From positions 1,025,301 to 1,089,300 of the forward strand of contig JAJVDF010000028.1 of assembly GCA_022410635.1 (NCBI GenBank): a stretch of DNA of 64,000 nt, written 5' to 3'. Position 1 is the first letter of the stretch, and each line of letters begins with the position of its first letter. This DNA is from Tretioscincus oriximinensis. Lineage: Eukaryota > Chordata > Lepidosauria > Squamata > Gymnophthalmidae. Under the pieces are notes generated by a model. The model was not told the DNA's origin, did not search any database, and saw only the letters and a program-made list of their open reading frames with translations. Shown piece by piece: positions 22,118 through 35,505 of this stretch. Both the position numbers and the translations under genes were made by a program.

Positions 22118-22365
22118 CAGTTTGGTGTAGTGGTTAAGAGTGTGGGACTCTTTCCTTTAGTCTCCCGGTTCGATTCCCCACTCCTCCATAAAGCCAGCTG
22201 GGTGACCTTGGGCCAGTCACAGTTCTTTGAACTCTCTCAGCTCCACCTAGTCCACAGGATGTCTGTTGTGGAGAAAGCAACAAAAGCTTTGTGCACGACC
22301 CTATGGTAGTGCCGCCCTGAGACCTTCGGGTATAGGGCGGGATATAAATACAAATAAATAAATCA
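22118..22365 (+). mobile_element. tRNA-derived CORE-SINE with L2-like tail
   Basis: The head has a pol III A box (TGGTGTAGTGG at 22123) and a perfect B box GGTTCGATTCC at 22167-22177. The conserved core GCCAGCTGGGTGACCTTGGG follows at 22193. The 3' end CTGAGACCTTCGGGTATAGG with ATAAATA repeats equals the tail of the L2-like LINEs here, which explains how it would be mobilised in trans. It is a nearly full-length copy of about 248 bp, with no convincing target duplication. Confidence 0.88.
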
Positions 22366-22896
22366 GGAACCGTATGTCTTACTAGCAGGCTTCTTTTTGC
22401 AGCTTGTTGACTACTGACAGCATAGATTGCTGGATGAAATGAGCCATAAAATCTAACCCAGTGGGGCATTTTTTACATTCATAGGATTTTAAACCATATA
22501 CACAGCACAATGTATTGCAAATCTGAAATAGTAGCAAGAATGAGTAGGTTTGCATCACTAGGTACAAATGCTGAACAAAACCTGTCTAGGATGTTGCTAT
22601 CAGTAGCAGAAAATATCAGTAAATTCTCAGAAACAATAATAATGTTTTCTTATTCGCTGACTTCCAGAAGAAAGTACCAGTAACCACAAGGTTCAATGTA
22701 ATAAGGACATAGTGAGCTGAGAATCCTTAATCTTGCAATAGTGTTCAGCCACATATGTCTAATTACTCCTCTCTAAACATGCCTCTTAGGTAACTTACTT
22801 ATTGAAGAAACAATATTCACTGCTGTGAATTTGTAAAACAGTGACTGCAATTAGATTCTTAATAAAGGTTTAATTTGAAAACCTATATTTGAGGTT

Positions 22897-22990
22897 TTTT
22901 ATTTATTTATATTTATATTTATTATTTATACTTCTAACCCACCATACATTTGAAGGTCTCAGATGGACAACAAGCATAAAAACAGAATAC
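22897..22990 (-). repeat. L2-like LINE 3' tail
   Basis: TTTATTTATATTTATATT followed by CATACATTTGAAGGTCTCAG and an A-rich stretch. A short reverse-orientation tail. Confidence 0.6.
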
Positions 22991-25900
22991 AAAAGTAGAC
23001 ATATTGAAAACACCAGTGTCTAAAATTTGAGAAAGGGATTACTAAACTTTGATTATAGTACAACCATCTATATAAGGGTAAATTTAGTTACCTGTTGGAA
23101 ACCGTCCCTGAAGAGCAAACTATTTGGACCAGTCCATTTGTTAACTTTTCTGTTTGCTTTGAGATAGGGATAATCTATTCAGCATTCATGCAGTGAACAG
23201 CTAGCTAACTGTAGGGCAGCCTACTTGTTATAGCCCCAACCCTATTAGGAATTGATGCCATCAGCAGGTAGAAGGCCTCAGAGCAGGGATTTACTTGAAA
23301 ACTGCTGAATCAGGCCCAGCCTTATCTCTTCCATAGGCTATCACAAGAAGCAGCAGGTGTTACAAGGATTCTGGTGGTAATCTAACATGCTTGGTGCCTC
23401 CCCTTCCTTACTGCAAATGGGTAAAAACATGTCATGTGACATGGAGGTCTGGTATGCATTCACACTTTCCAGGATATGTCTTAACCTTAAAATTTAAGGT
23501 ACATGAAAATGTTTCCTTCTTCTGTCCAGTCTGCCCAGGTGCAATTGGCAGACCTCTGTGTGAGACAGAATGCTGGACTAGATGGGCTCTGGCCCGATCC
23601 AGCACAGCTTCTCTTATGCTTGAGGAGTAATAGTATGAATCTTCCTGATGTTTACTTAGATTAGTACCCAATCTCAAAGTATTAAAACAAAGGTAAGTTT
23701 AAGATAAGTCTGTGAATCAATTTGGGATCATTGGGAAGTGATAAGGCAATGTAAAAATGGAGCACTGCAATTGCTTGCCTTTACTGTTCTAGTCACAGTA
23801 TGACTGTCCCAAGAGTTCCATGCTTCTGTTTTTGTGAATATAGAAGTGCAATGTTTTAACCCCAATATATATTATGCTATGTTATCTACATCATTAAATG
23901 TTGTTTTTTTCCCAAGGTGGTAAAAGTTTTACTTATGGCAAAAACCGAGCAATGTTTTTTCATACTTCCCACATCTTTCAAACAGCAAATAAACAACAGC
24001 ATTAACTGAACAGCAATTATGAAACACAAAGCCATGAGTCTCAACCACTGTTCCTGGCTAAATCAGTTTTTCTCTCTTTGGCTGGTTCCAGACAGTGCAT
24101 GAATGCCACACATTTTACCAATATTTTGAACACAAAGTGTTTTGAAATGATTGGCAAACATTTCCAGTGGCCAATGGCAGCATAAGGAAACCATTTGGCC
24201 TGCTGGTGGCCTGACACATGAATTCGAATATTTTGCTAACACAAATTGCTTGGAAATGCATGTGCTCTGGCTAGTACACATGTGGTCACATCTCAAGCAG
24301 AAACATTCATGCACATATGTAGGAAAAGATAACATCCAAGAAAGACCGCTTCTACCTGAGAGGCAGGTTTATGACATACCGATACAGCATGGCCATGGTG
24401 GAATTGCAATTGTTCTGGGTTTCAATTCCCTCATAGTCACGCTATAATCGAACAAAAAAACTCTCAAATGGATGCAGCTTTTCTCTCTCCTTTTCCCTTT
24501 CTCTTCATTCTTTCTTCTCCCTCTCCTTCCTTTCTTTCCCATTATTTATATCTTGTTCTGCAGTCTCAGGATAAGTGAAAAAAATTAAAAGTCTTCCAAC
24601 TACAACCAATGCCTAAATAAATATTTGAGCCATAGGCAGAAGGCTTTGAAAGGCCATGTGGACTTGTCCTCTATTTGGGAGAGTGGGCTATTGTGTGAGA
24701 CAGATTAATGACTAGATTGGTGATGGCCTGGTCTAGCATGTTCTCACAGGTGTCACAATCACATAATATTGTACTTTAATGATCCACAAACTTTTCATAT
24801 AGTGCAAATAAAAATGAAAACTATTGAAGATTTCTGTTTTGTTTCATCTTTACAAAATAATCTTCCACAACATGTATACAACATAGGATAACACTATAAT
24901 AACAGTACTTTTAAAATCACCACCATGGTCAACATCATTTAGATAATAGTACCTCTTCTTTTCACATTTCATTCTGTTTGTTTACAGAGAGCGGCTTGCA
25001 CATTAAGTTGTCTCCAAAGAGGCACAATATGAAATAAATTATTTCTAATCGTGTATTATAGTACTGCGTCAATCCAAGAGGATAAATTCTAATACATATA
25101 AACAAAAGTCGTAACACATTCACACCCTTTTCAGTTTATGTTCAATAAATCTAGAAAAGCATGTGTGTGACAACCTGGTGCTTATCTTACGTAGTACAAG
25201 GACAGTTTTATGATAAGCCTTGGAAAAAAGTACTTGTGAAGAATCATCATTCCTGTGACCTTGACACTCAACTTAGTTTAACAACTTCTATACANTTTAG
25301 TGACGTGTGAGGACAGATGATGGTGCAATACGCAGAAATGGCAACATTTAAAATTCATAGTAGCACAAGACCATTACCTTTCCCACTGGACCACTTGAAC
25401 TTTAATAATGTCTGACCTGGTAGGCCAATAATACTTTCTAAGAGTAGGCAAGGGGAAATTGCCAGTAAAAGACACAGCTCAAATGATTTTTCATTTAGAA
25501 AATATTTAACAAGATACTGTAAAACTGAACTAGTGATTTACCTGAAGAATATCCTTTTTGCTNCCCGTATCTTCCTTGATACTAACTACCACAGTGCATT
25601 AATTTTTGAAAATGAAGACTATGTGCAGTGTTAAGAGAGATAAAGACTGTAATAATCATCCAAAATTGTTAATTTTCCTAAAACTACACCTAAAACCAGA
25701 ACATTATGATATTCTGTGCAATCAGTTTCATGTTTTGTTTTCTAAACTATAAAGATCTGTAAGCGACTGTGTTTAACATTATTCTAATTATGTCAATTTG
25801 TTCACCTATGAAAAATATTTCTTGCTGTTTTGATGTATTGTTGCTCCATTGTTTTAAAGCAGATACTAGGTTTTCTAGTTGAAAGGTTTGTGGCATAAAT

Positions 25901-26212
25901 AACAAATCTAATCTTAAGAAGAACAGAAATGTATGAAGGAAAGTAAAACTCTACTAGGGTGTACAGTTTTAATTAGGTTTGCATTGTTTATTATTTCTAT
26001 TCATGAGTGTTATGTCCTACTCAGGCAAAAGGTGGAGTACAAAAGATCTTGTTGCAGATGCCGCAATCTACAGAATACCAGATGGGGAGAGAGACAACAG
26101 TTCTCTCTAATTTGAGGTTTGGAAAATAAATCTTGCACATCAACATGAATATTTAATTCACACTGGACCACTGATACAGTCATATTTCATAAGGTGTTAA
26201 TGTATTTACCTA
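22991..26212. other. mostly unique; CR1 3' fragments at 23515-23625 and 24680-24750
   Basis: The plus strand at 23515-23625 carries a CR1-like 3' end (GAATGCTGGACTAGATGGGC, CTTCTCTTATG). At 24680-24750 there is a degenerate one (GTGTGAGACAG...GGCCTGGTCTAG). The remainder is AT-rich and unassigned. Confidence 0.5.
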
Positions 26213-26220
26213 ATATGATG

Positions 26221-26394
26221 GAGTGGTGTAGTTAGACTCTTGGGGGAACTGGGGCAGATAAAGTGGGGGCCCTGGAAGCCTGAAAATTTAATATTTTAAA
26301 TTTCCATTTTATAAACAGCTGGATCCCTGGGGCCCTCTGACCCTGGGCTCCCCAGGATACTGCCCTGGCTTGACCTATGATAGTTATGCCCCTG
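26221..26394. mobile_element. 174-bp hAT-type element
   Basis: The right end reads ATAGTTATGCCCCTG (reverse: CAGGGGCATAACTAT) and the left end GAGTGGTGTAGTTA, imperfect inverted termini. It is flanked by ATATGATG (26213-26220) and ATATGATA (26395-26402), an 8-bp duplication with one change. GC-rich interior (GGGGGCCCTGG), no frame. Non-autonomous. Confidence 0.72.
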
Positions 26395-26402
26395 ATATGA
26401 TA

Positions 26403-27367
26403 TAGATCTGCTGGTCCATATTGCAAAGCTGTTACGGATCAGAGGACTGAAGCTTGCATAAGCTTTGAAGCCATTCCTGATGGCCAGGAATGAAAATTCC
26501 AGGTTTCAGAACTGTCAAAGGAGCACTTTGGCAGCACAAAAAGGTCTGCTGTCAAAATGGTCTCTCTCCCCAGCCAGCCCAATCATTGTAGTTAGAATCC
26601 TTACAAAGTATGCATTATCAAGGTCTGCCAATTTGGATTTTAATGATCCAAAATCCACTCTATTTCTATAGACAGGGGCCTCTCCAGTTTGCATCGGCAA
26701 ACATATAAGGCTTTATCATCTTCATTCCTGAAGAATTGGATTGAAAACTAGGAAAAGTTCTTAAGGACTGAAGATGGATAAAAAGCACGTGTGACCAGCT
26801 GCTAAAAGGCTGGAAGATTATAAAATGAACACAATCCCAAGTAAATGCAAAAAGTTGTATGAACCTCAATTACCTTTCTCTAGACGTGAATTGTAACTTC
26901 AAATAATATATCCAGTAAATAGCATCTGCCAAAATAATACTATAATTGTATCATAACTGCAGGCAGCCTTGTTAGCTGTCATGCAATTCAAAAACTATTC
27001 TTTATGACAATTAATAAACAATACTAATATTAATGTCTGAATTCCAAAACTGTGTTTGATATACCAGTATATTATTACTGAGTTTCACCCCAATTGTAGT
27101 AAACTAAAAGAAAGAAAAAAAGAAGAAACATCCTTTTTTTCCTAAGCTAGAACAAAGCAGCAATAAAAAAAATCTTCATGCTGTTCAAATTCATTATGAT
27201 GTTTTCTTGTAAGGAGGTTTGCTTGTGTTGCATTTCACAGCTCTTATTCCTTTGGCCACACATATGGTCATAGTTAACTTCACTTCTGCCATCCAAAGGC
27301 AACCATTAGTTACAGCTAAGCATTTATTCAGTCAGGGAAAGAGAAACGAGGTCTCTTTTACATGGTC
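26403..27367. other. unique AT-rich sequence
   Basis: I see no exon, RNA gene or element end in this stretch. Confidence 0.4.
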
Positions 27368-27375
27368 CAATAGAT

Positions 27376-27666
27376 CAGTGGTTCCCAAACTTGGAACCCT
27401 TCAGAATACACTTTTTTCATAAATCCGAAAAACTGCATGCTTGTGGGACGAGTTGTTGGTTAGCAAAAAATGGAAAACCCGCGAAGATTACTGGTATGGA
27501 AGGTTGGTTTTGCAATTATCAAAATGAAAACCAATTATTATTGTCTAAGATTTTATTTTAAAATCTTTTTAAATTGGAGTTTTAAGCTGAAACCACTTTT
27601 TGGATTTTTTATGGAGGCTTTTTGTCGAATCTTAAGATTACATGGATCATTGTTTGAGAAATGCTG
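27376..27666. mobile_element. Charlie-like hAT remnant (291 bp)
   Basis: It starts CAGTGGTTCCCAAACTTGG and ends TGTTTGAGAAATGCTG, imperfect inverted termini of the Charlie type. Flanking octamers CAATAGAT and CAATAAAC agree at 6 of 8. The interior is AT-rich with no intact transposase. Confidence 0.75.
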
Positions 27667-27872
27667 CAATAAACAGAATCAGTTTAATTTCTCTCTTCCT
27701 TCCTGAGAAACTAGATAAGACTTGCCTAGACATAGAATATGATGGGGATGAGGGTTGCTTCCTTAAGAAAATTATAAAGGAAAAAATAAAATAAAAGGCA
27801 ACCAAAACAGTAATCCACATAAGAACTCAAAAGCCTACTTCATTTTTTTCACACAGTGTTAAAAATCAACAT

Positions 27873-28211
27873 TACCATCTTTCCCTGAAAATAAGACATA
27901 GTTGAGGTTTTTGCTAAATTGCTAAATGTAAGGCCTCCCTGAAAGTAAGATCTAGCAAAGTTTTTGTTTGGAAGCTCTGTCCCTGCTGTACGAGTCTGCT
28001 GTGATGAGTACCCCCTGGTGCCCCCATACCGTTCTTATCTGGCTATGCTGCTTTGTGATGACAACTACTGTACAGTTCATTTTTTTTAGTTCAGCAATAA
28101 ATGCGAATTCTTCTTCATGGAAATAAGACATCCTCTGAAAGTAAGATCTAGCACATCTTTGGGAGCAAAAGTTAATATAAGACACTGTCTTATTTTTGAG
28201 GAAACAGGGTA
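27873..28211. mobile_element. mariner/Tc1-type MITE (339 bp)
   Basis: The ends are TACCATCTTTCCCTGAAAAT and the complement of TACCCTGTTTCCTCAAAAAT, both followed by AAGACA and bounded by TA. The motif GAAAGTAAGATCTAGCA occurs twice inside (near 27940 and 28137). It has no transposase frame. Confidence 0.72.
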
Positions 28212-28721
28212 TGTATTACTATGAGTATATGTCTTTTAAAAACCATTGGTTTATGCTTATGATTACATTGGCACTAGCAACTTTCAACTGTCTCTTAAGT
28301 TTATTTTTTGCTGTTTCACTGTTTTAAAAAGGCTGGCAAAGATCACTCACACATACTGGAAGCACTTGATTACAGGTAATATAATCAAATATAGAGGCAC
28401 ACAAATTAATTGCTTGTAAATAACACTTAATTACAAAAAAACAGCCAGGTACCTTTCATTATGTTGATTACTGTTAATGACGTTGGCCTCATGCAGCTTC
28501 TTCAGAATTTGTATGCACCATGTGTTAACTGCAACACTTGGTATTTTCTAAAAAGATACCAGGGAAATGTCAAATTNGTTCAGAATTTGTTCATTTTCTG
28601 CATTTATGCCAGGATGACCATCTTGCGTGGGGCTTTCCACACACGTTGAACAACGGCAATGCATTTTATGTGTCACTTCCATAAAATATCGAAACGAATG
28701 GAAAAAAAATCACACAAAACT

Positions 28722-29106
28722 AGGACTAGAAGGCATTCCTCGAGACTGATTGGCAGAAGAGTTAAGACAAACAAGAGAAAGTATTTTTTTTCACTCCGAG
28801 GGGCCATTCGTCTTATGGAATTTACTTCTAGAAGCTAGCAGCCCAGATAGCTTTAATATACAGTAGAATTAGAAAAATTCATGGAAGACACATGTATCAA
28901 TATCTGTTAGCATGGATGTTTTGATACTGGATCCAGGATGGAGCAGCAGGCAGTATTCCTGTAGCATCATTTGTANGGAGTCAAGAACAGGTGAAGATTT
29001 TGCCTCCTCCTGCTTCAGACTGCCCTAGTGCAATTGGTGGGCCACTCTGTGTGAGAGAAGGCTGGATTATGGCCTGACTCAGCAGTGCTTCTCTTATGTT
29101 CTCATG
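28722..29106 (+). mobile_element. CR1-like LINE 3' fragment
   Basis: The plus strand shows the C-terminal ORF2 block (GGACTAGAAGGCATTCCTCG, TTTTTTTTCACTCCGAGG), the variable linker and the 3' end with CTTCTCTTATGTTCTCATG. It is frameshifted and 5'-truncated. Confidence 0.8.
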
Positions 29107-32100
29107 AAACCAGAGGCTTTTTAGCATTGGCTCATAAGAAATATGGAAGAATTTTTAAAAATTATGCTCAGATGTGCAAGTGTGAAGGCCTTGCTCTAAT
29201 ATGAAGTCAAGAAAATAAATTGTTTGGTGCAGTGATGGCCAACCTTTTTTAATTTACATATCCCATGGCAGTCCATCTCTACTGTACCGTAAGTTATACT
29301 CTTCATACTAGCAATATGTTCCTAATTAATATACCACTGATGTATATGTCTTTTCTGTCCTTGTTCATATATCTTTTTTGTATACTCCTAAATGTCCTTA
29401 GTGTACAGGTGCCCAAACAAGACCTTAAGTAGAGTACCTAGTAAGCAAATAAAACCTTTAACATTTTATTATTTCCTTTATTTGACTTCCCATATTAATT
29501 CCTAAAACTCTTAAATGAGAAGATTGAAACCTGGTGATTTTTATTTGAATAATACTATTACTGGCTATGAAATGCATTGGGTTTATACTAACATCTCCAA
29601 ATGCAACAGACAGACCACTTTTAGTTTGTGAACATACCTTCTATCACTCAACAATTATGAATAAATTTATAATCTCTTACCTGGAAAGGGAAAAAGGAGA
29701 AAGAAGAAAAAGCAGAAGGTCTATCTTGCCCCCTAATCACCATATCAATGACACATGCCACAACAGAGAAGCACTAGTTTATTTGATTGATCATGGTAGA
29801 TAAACTCCAAATAACAGAGAAATTAACAAATGCTTGACATTTGCTCAACATCCATTATTCTGACACTGCTTTCAGGATTTCAAAGCCTGGGAGTATGCTT
29901 AATCAACATTCATATTCCCCAGTGAGCTACAGGCACCATATTGTGGCCCGCCTTAGTACTGATGAAAACTGCATATTGGCCATTTCCAAAGTGTTCTGGG
30001 ACTCCATGCAGGGCCCCGTCTTTCTCTTGTCCCTGTTCTGCAGTTTTCTTTTAAACACTTCCAAGACAAAAGCATCTGCCAGTTTTTCTCTCTAGGGATA
30101 TATGCAAAATGAATTTAACAGTTTTAAGGCCAGAGAGAAACCCCCACATCTAAATTCATTCATAGGACAGAAAAGGGCCAAAGAGGCCTCTCGAGAGACA
30201 AAACCCTGCTGAAATTTTTCTCCCGACAACAGTAGGAGCTTTATAAAATCTAAGGCCAGACAATTTCCAATTCAAATGCCCAGCATACCATGACCTTTGT
30301 CAGATCTAAGAGCCCTAGATGCACCCACGTTTTGTTTTTTATATTCTAACTAGCACAGACATTAGACAGGGCACTATCATGAAGCAAGAGGCTCAATATT
30401 TGCATGGGCTTCCATTGTGAAAATGTAACACTGACAGCACTGTGTCGAATTATTTTCCCTTCAGAACTTTTAACTCCATAGGAGGGGCATAGCTGACAGA
30501 TGACTCTCCAACATATGTGTTACGTACACNGCACAGCTGAGGAACCTTGAATCAATGTCATAGCATCTCAGAAATGACCTATACTTTTTTTTTTACTGTT
30601 ATTGGGGAAAGTGGAGGGGGACTTGAAATCAACTTGTTTTTTTAAAAAAAANAATAAAGCAACCAGAGATTAACAGTTTATAGTCATTAGACTGCATACA
30701 CAGCAGTTCCACATAAGTTGTATAAATGTTCCACACAAAGTAATTTATCAGNCATGACAAGTTGCACATCATGTTGTATTATTTAATATGCTTACTAAAA
30801 TTTCATGGAACAGGCACCACTCCTGGAAATAACACAAAAGGCATAAGAAAAAATATTTCTTCATCATCCATGATTTATTTTGATTACCTTTTACAGCTAC
30901 ATGATAAAGTGAAACTTGCAAAATTACAAGGTTATGGTTTATACAGCTATTGCTTCATATACTAAACATAACAAACGACTCCATGTCTGCTAGTATTTTA
31001 CCTGCACTTAGTATTCAGCAATGCACAACATTCCACCCTAGTTTGTTACCAAATATTTAAATACTGCTTCTTAACATCAAACTTCCTAATGCATTCTTTT
31101 TAAAAGGAGGTTTTCAGTTTAATATTATGTATGTCATTTTAAGCACATTCTACCAATTTGGGAAGTTCTGCCTAGAAAACTGAACACAGCTGTCATCATA
31201 TGATAACATATATTGTATATCTAGCTTCCTCATTTTCCTCTTACGCTATAGCCAATGACTGAACTGCTTTTCTTGTTTTACTTTGGTATATATTAACAAT
31301 GTGAGCGAGTCATGTATTCCCAAGGTAGTTTTGGAAATGTGTTACTACACATCTACAACATATCAGGGCTTCATTTGCACTGCCCCTCAACTCTGACACA
31401 ACTGCATAGCCAACATCTACTGTCCTGATTGTATTACCATAAAAACCAACTCTGAAGTGCTTTCGCTTCTCTCAATACACACATCACTCATTTCCGCTAT
31501 GGAGTTCATGGCCTAATTCGCTGTTGTTTTTTGCCATTCAGGCTAGTTGTACTCCAACTACTGAGGAATCCATAGCCACTCTCATATACGCGGATGCTCC
31601 TGTCTCAGACTCACACTCAACCGTGACATGACAGGAGCCTCAGCCTATTAGGGAAACGGGCATTCCTGGGCTGGGTGGCTCAGTGGCTGTGTGCGTAAAA
31701 TTTTCAGCCATTTCTTCCTGACCACCATTCTGTGCAGAGCTCCTTTTGAGCATCACACACTACAAAACACAATCTTNTTTTTATTTTTTGCTAGGGGGGG
31801 AGGAAGGAGGGGATGGGACAAAAAGGACTGGATTTGATGGTGATGATGCAGATCTACCCAATCCCTTGGTGTGAGCAACTTCACAAAAATATGTTCTCCC
31901 TTCTCCACTCCTGGGCACCATTGAACTGCCCTCCACCATTCTAGCTGCCCATGGAATCTTGGCATTAATGAACAATCATCCCAGTCACCCTTGAAATGGA
32001 TTGGGGTCCTGAGGGGTTGGAAAAGTTTTTTGTTTTAGCCAGACCCTTTCTTCTTCCTGGCTACCCTGCAAGCCCTCCCTGTATCTTGCCAAAGGGGTGA

Positions 32101-32689
32101 CCAAGCCTGGCTAGTTTTTTCCCTCTGTCCCCTTTGGGCCTTATTTCAGGTCTTATCAAAGGGGGTGAGAGGCAGGCGGACTTGAGAGGAATGGGTCATA
32201 GGGGAGGTGGCAGTGGAGCAGAGCAGTACCCAAGTGCAAGCAAGAAGCGTTCCATCGAACAGCTGCTGCCTCTCCCCCCTGTGCAGCTACAGTGAGAGGG
32301 ATTCAGCAGTTGACACATGTGCTAGGCGGACTCTTAATGTGGAGTGGATATTGATGTGAAATTAGACATCCAAATCTGGTTCAATGTGGATCAATTTAAA
32401 GCGTTTTCCATTCCGTGTTAATATAGAGTATATTGTGTTTGCAGCCCAGATGTCTTATAGCAGATCCCTGAAGTGCATTACTGAAGCCTGAATAAACAGA
32501 GTCTATGTTATTTCTTCATATATCTAGCACATTAGGAGTTTCAATGAAAAGAGGTTTGTAGAAGATATGAAATGGGTAAGTGAAAGGTAGTCACAAATTG
32601 TTGTACAGTCCCAATGCTATATTTCTGGTGAGTTTTTTCAGTCACTTATTCCTATACTAACCATATAACATAAACTAGGATACACACAT
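29107..32689. other. mostly unique; hAT end at 29230; GC-richer block at 31.6-32.3 kb
   Basis: CAGTGATGGCCAACCTTTTT at 29230 is one end of a hAT-type element also seen at 38555. Its other end was not found. The block 30050-30540 looks non-repetitive and of mixed composition. The block 31620-32320 is GC-richer, with interrupted frames on both strands and no recognised product. Confidence 0.45.
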
Positions 32690-32760
32690 TTTTATTTTTT
32701 AGGGATTCATAACCTACCCATAGGTCTTAGGGCAGCTGGCAAAAAAATTAGCAATAATAT
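32690..32760 (-). repeat. L2-like LINE 3' tail
   Basis: TTTTATTTTTTAGGG followed by CCTACCCATAGGTCTTAGGG and CAGCTGGCAAAA. A degenerate reverse-orientation tail. Confidence 0.5.
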
Positions 32761-34507
32761 AAAATATATACTAGTAAAACTTTAAAAAGAAACCATATCC
32801 TTCCTCCATTCTGCCAACGTTTTTGTGATGTTGCTGACTAACTCTGGAAGCCCCTCAGAAATATTGGCTTCAAATATCAAAAGAGAGATTGCACCCTGTA
32901 ATATAAGAAATGAATAGCTGCCAAGATGAAACCATTCTTCACTCTGTTCAGTACTGTCTAGTCCTATTTTCTATCTCAGTGCATGAGGTAGCGGCTTCAG
33001 CTACATTTCATCCATGAAAAAGGATTCTCAGATTAATCTATGAATTAGCACATACTACTCTAAACCTTCCAATACTGGAATCTGATCAGAATCTTGATTG
33101 CTTCAATAATTTAGATTCAAGAGAAGGAACCTATTATTTCACATATTAAAGCCTAACTTATTAATACAAGCAGCAAAACACAGTATGCAATAAAGTGGTA
33201 AGAAGCCACTTTTTATTTAAAGAAAACTGTTGTCAGCTTTCCAAACAAGTTGGATTAAATTGCAAATAAGAATAAAGAAATAAACAGAAGCGATACAGTC
33301 ATTTCTTCATTAGGAATTATTTTGGGATATATATTGGAATTGGGCCTTGTCATTCCCATGGCAGTATAAGGGAAGGCTACACTAACATGTATACGGTAGG
33401 ACCCTATTCCAAGATAAAGTGTAGTGTGGAAAGGGCCATAGTAGTGTAGTGTGGAAAGGGCCCCTGCAAAATATGGCCATAGACCCTGTTTGCAGATATG
33501 CTAGAACAGATCTCTAAAATGCATTACTGAGGTCTTTGCAAACAGGATCTTACCTATATGACTGCTAAACATGACTTCATTTGTGCAATATAGTCTTACA
33601 AGAGCATGCTTTTGCTTGAATACGATTCGTAAACATCATGTCCCTGTTTAATACAAAAAATCCATTCCAACAAGTCCTCAGTTTTAAAACTGTATTTCCA
33701 TTAACACGTAGTAGTAGGCATTCAATATTAGTGGAAAGATGTTAAAATGATACAGAAATGCTTAATATCATTTAATACTGAAAAAAGGTCTCGTTTAGTA
33801 AATCATGTTACTTTGAAACCACCAAACCAAATTTGTTCAAAAATGGGATCTCTGGAAGTATCTAATAATGAGTTGTGGCTTCTACTTCATAGCTCATTCA
33901 CTTTCAGTGATGGTTTCACTTTACCATCTTTGTGATGCAATGGTTCTTCTAACCTTCAGTCTGCTGTAAGTGGCAATTTCTTACAAAATGGTTTGTGCTA
34001 CACAGCACAGTGGGTTTTAGGGGGAAAAAACAAAATCAAGGGATGGGTGCACTGTACTTTTAGATCAAAGGGAACGAAAATACTTGGCAAAAGAGAAATT
34101 CTTTATGAATAAACAATGTTAAATTGCTCATTCCTGGATCCAATTATAATCAGGCTTTACAAATAGCATATACTGCATTTAAGATTCTTGATCCGAAACT
34201 TTATTTTTTATTACTTATGTCCCAAAGAATTGTACTCTTAGGAAACGAATTGCATTTCTTTTTTTCTTTCCTTGGAATTCGCCTAAAGATAAAGGCTTTC
34301 TAAAAGCTTGAAAAACCAGTTAGTTAGGCGGTATGTCACATTCTGTTGCTTAGAAGGGCTGACATAATGCCAATGGCATCCAGGAAAGAAATGTAAGCAC
34401 CAAAGTTGTGTCTAGAAAGCCCAGCTAGCATTGTATTGTTATTGTTTTATTACAACTGTATTGGCTATGGCAGTTGTAGGAGACTGTATGTGTAGGTGAT
34501 AAGTGTG
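32761..34507. other. unique AT-rich sequence
   Basis: A 19-bp unit (GTGTAGTGTGGAAAGGGCC) is tandemly repeated at about 33420-33462, next to a fragment of a short dispersed family (CTACACTAACATGTATAC). No gene seen. Confidence 0.4.
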
Positions 34508-34515
34508 AATTAGTT

Positions 34516-34690
34516 TAGGGTTACCAGAGGAAATCTGAGATAGAGGTTTACACCTTTAAATGGATGTGAAAAGTAACACACACACACACCCAGGTGCAGT
34601 AGGCATTAGAAGTTGCACCTGGTGAAATGTTCTCCTTTTTTAGCCCTTAAAGGTGTACACTTCTATCCCTTATTTTATCTGGTAACATTT
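34516..34690. mobile_element. TAGGGTT-ended MITE with central CA repeat
   Basis: TAGGGTTACCAGA at the left faces TCTGGTAAC at the right. Further in, TTTACACCTTTAAA faces TTAAAGGTGTACA, and CCAGGTGCA faces TGCACCTGG, so the element folds on itself. A (CA)n run is near 34577. A half copy is at 22000-22078. The terminus resembles that of the 571-bp element at 42517. No clear 8-bp duplication is visible. Confidence 0.6.
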
Positions 34691-35505
34691 GATTGAGTCA
34701 GGTTGATATTTCACATGTTAAGTGCAATCATATGGGTTAGTACCTGACCCTCACTCTCCCAGAGTACTCTAGGGGGATTGAGGTAACAGTGGCAGGCAGG
34801 TTTTTAAATGTGCCACCATATTTTATTGACAGTAGTAGCATTAACTTGACCTAGCCCTTCCTCTCTTTGAGACTTATTAGTTACCTGGGCAGTCTGCTAT
34901 CACACGTATGCAAGTACATTTGGGTACACACACAGCTGGTTTGGAAAAGGATTATTCTTTTAAAAGTGCAAAATCTTTATTGGTTGGTCAATTGGCTATA
35001 TGAAATTTTATTAAGTTTAGGCATGCCTTTTGTCTCTCTAAAAATGCTCAGAGTGATCTTCCTTTTGATCTTCATTGGAGCGAGATAGGAAATAAAACCT
35101 GAGAAACAGTGACTGAATCAAAGTCATCTCAAAAAAGTAGAAATTTGAAACTCAGTTGCCCCAGTGTTACACTGACATGTTAAACATACACCAGGAACCG
35201 GAGAATAATATGTGAATGTTGAAGAAAATTATTCAAACAGCAGATGCATTGCTTACTGTTCAGCCATAACATTCACTGTTGCTGACACATTTATTCACCA
35301 TTCATTTTTTAAACAGTGAAATAGGATACATTGCTGGCCACCTGGTGCAGGGAACACAAACTGAATGATATAATTAGAAGGTTCCATTTAAGTCACTGAA
35401 TCACGGCTCCATGCATGTGGTGTTCTTTGCAATCAGCTCCTAAAATGAGTAATTGTAGAAATACCCTTTCATTTGTACAAATATCTAAGCAATTGTGGGT
35501 TATGC

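Noticed and set aside
24063..24447. Overlapping 90-98-codon frames on both strands
   Set aside because: No known motif, no splice signals and both strands open. Treated as chance frames in unique sequence.
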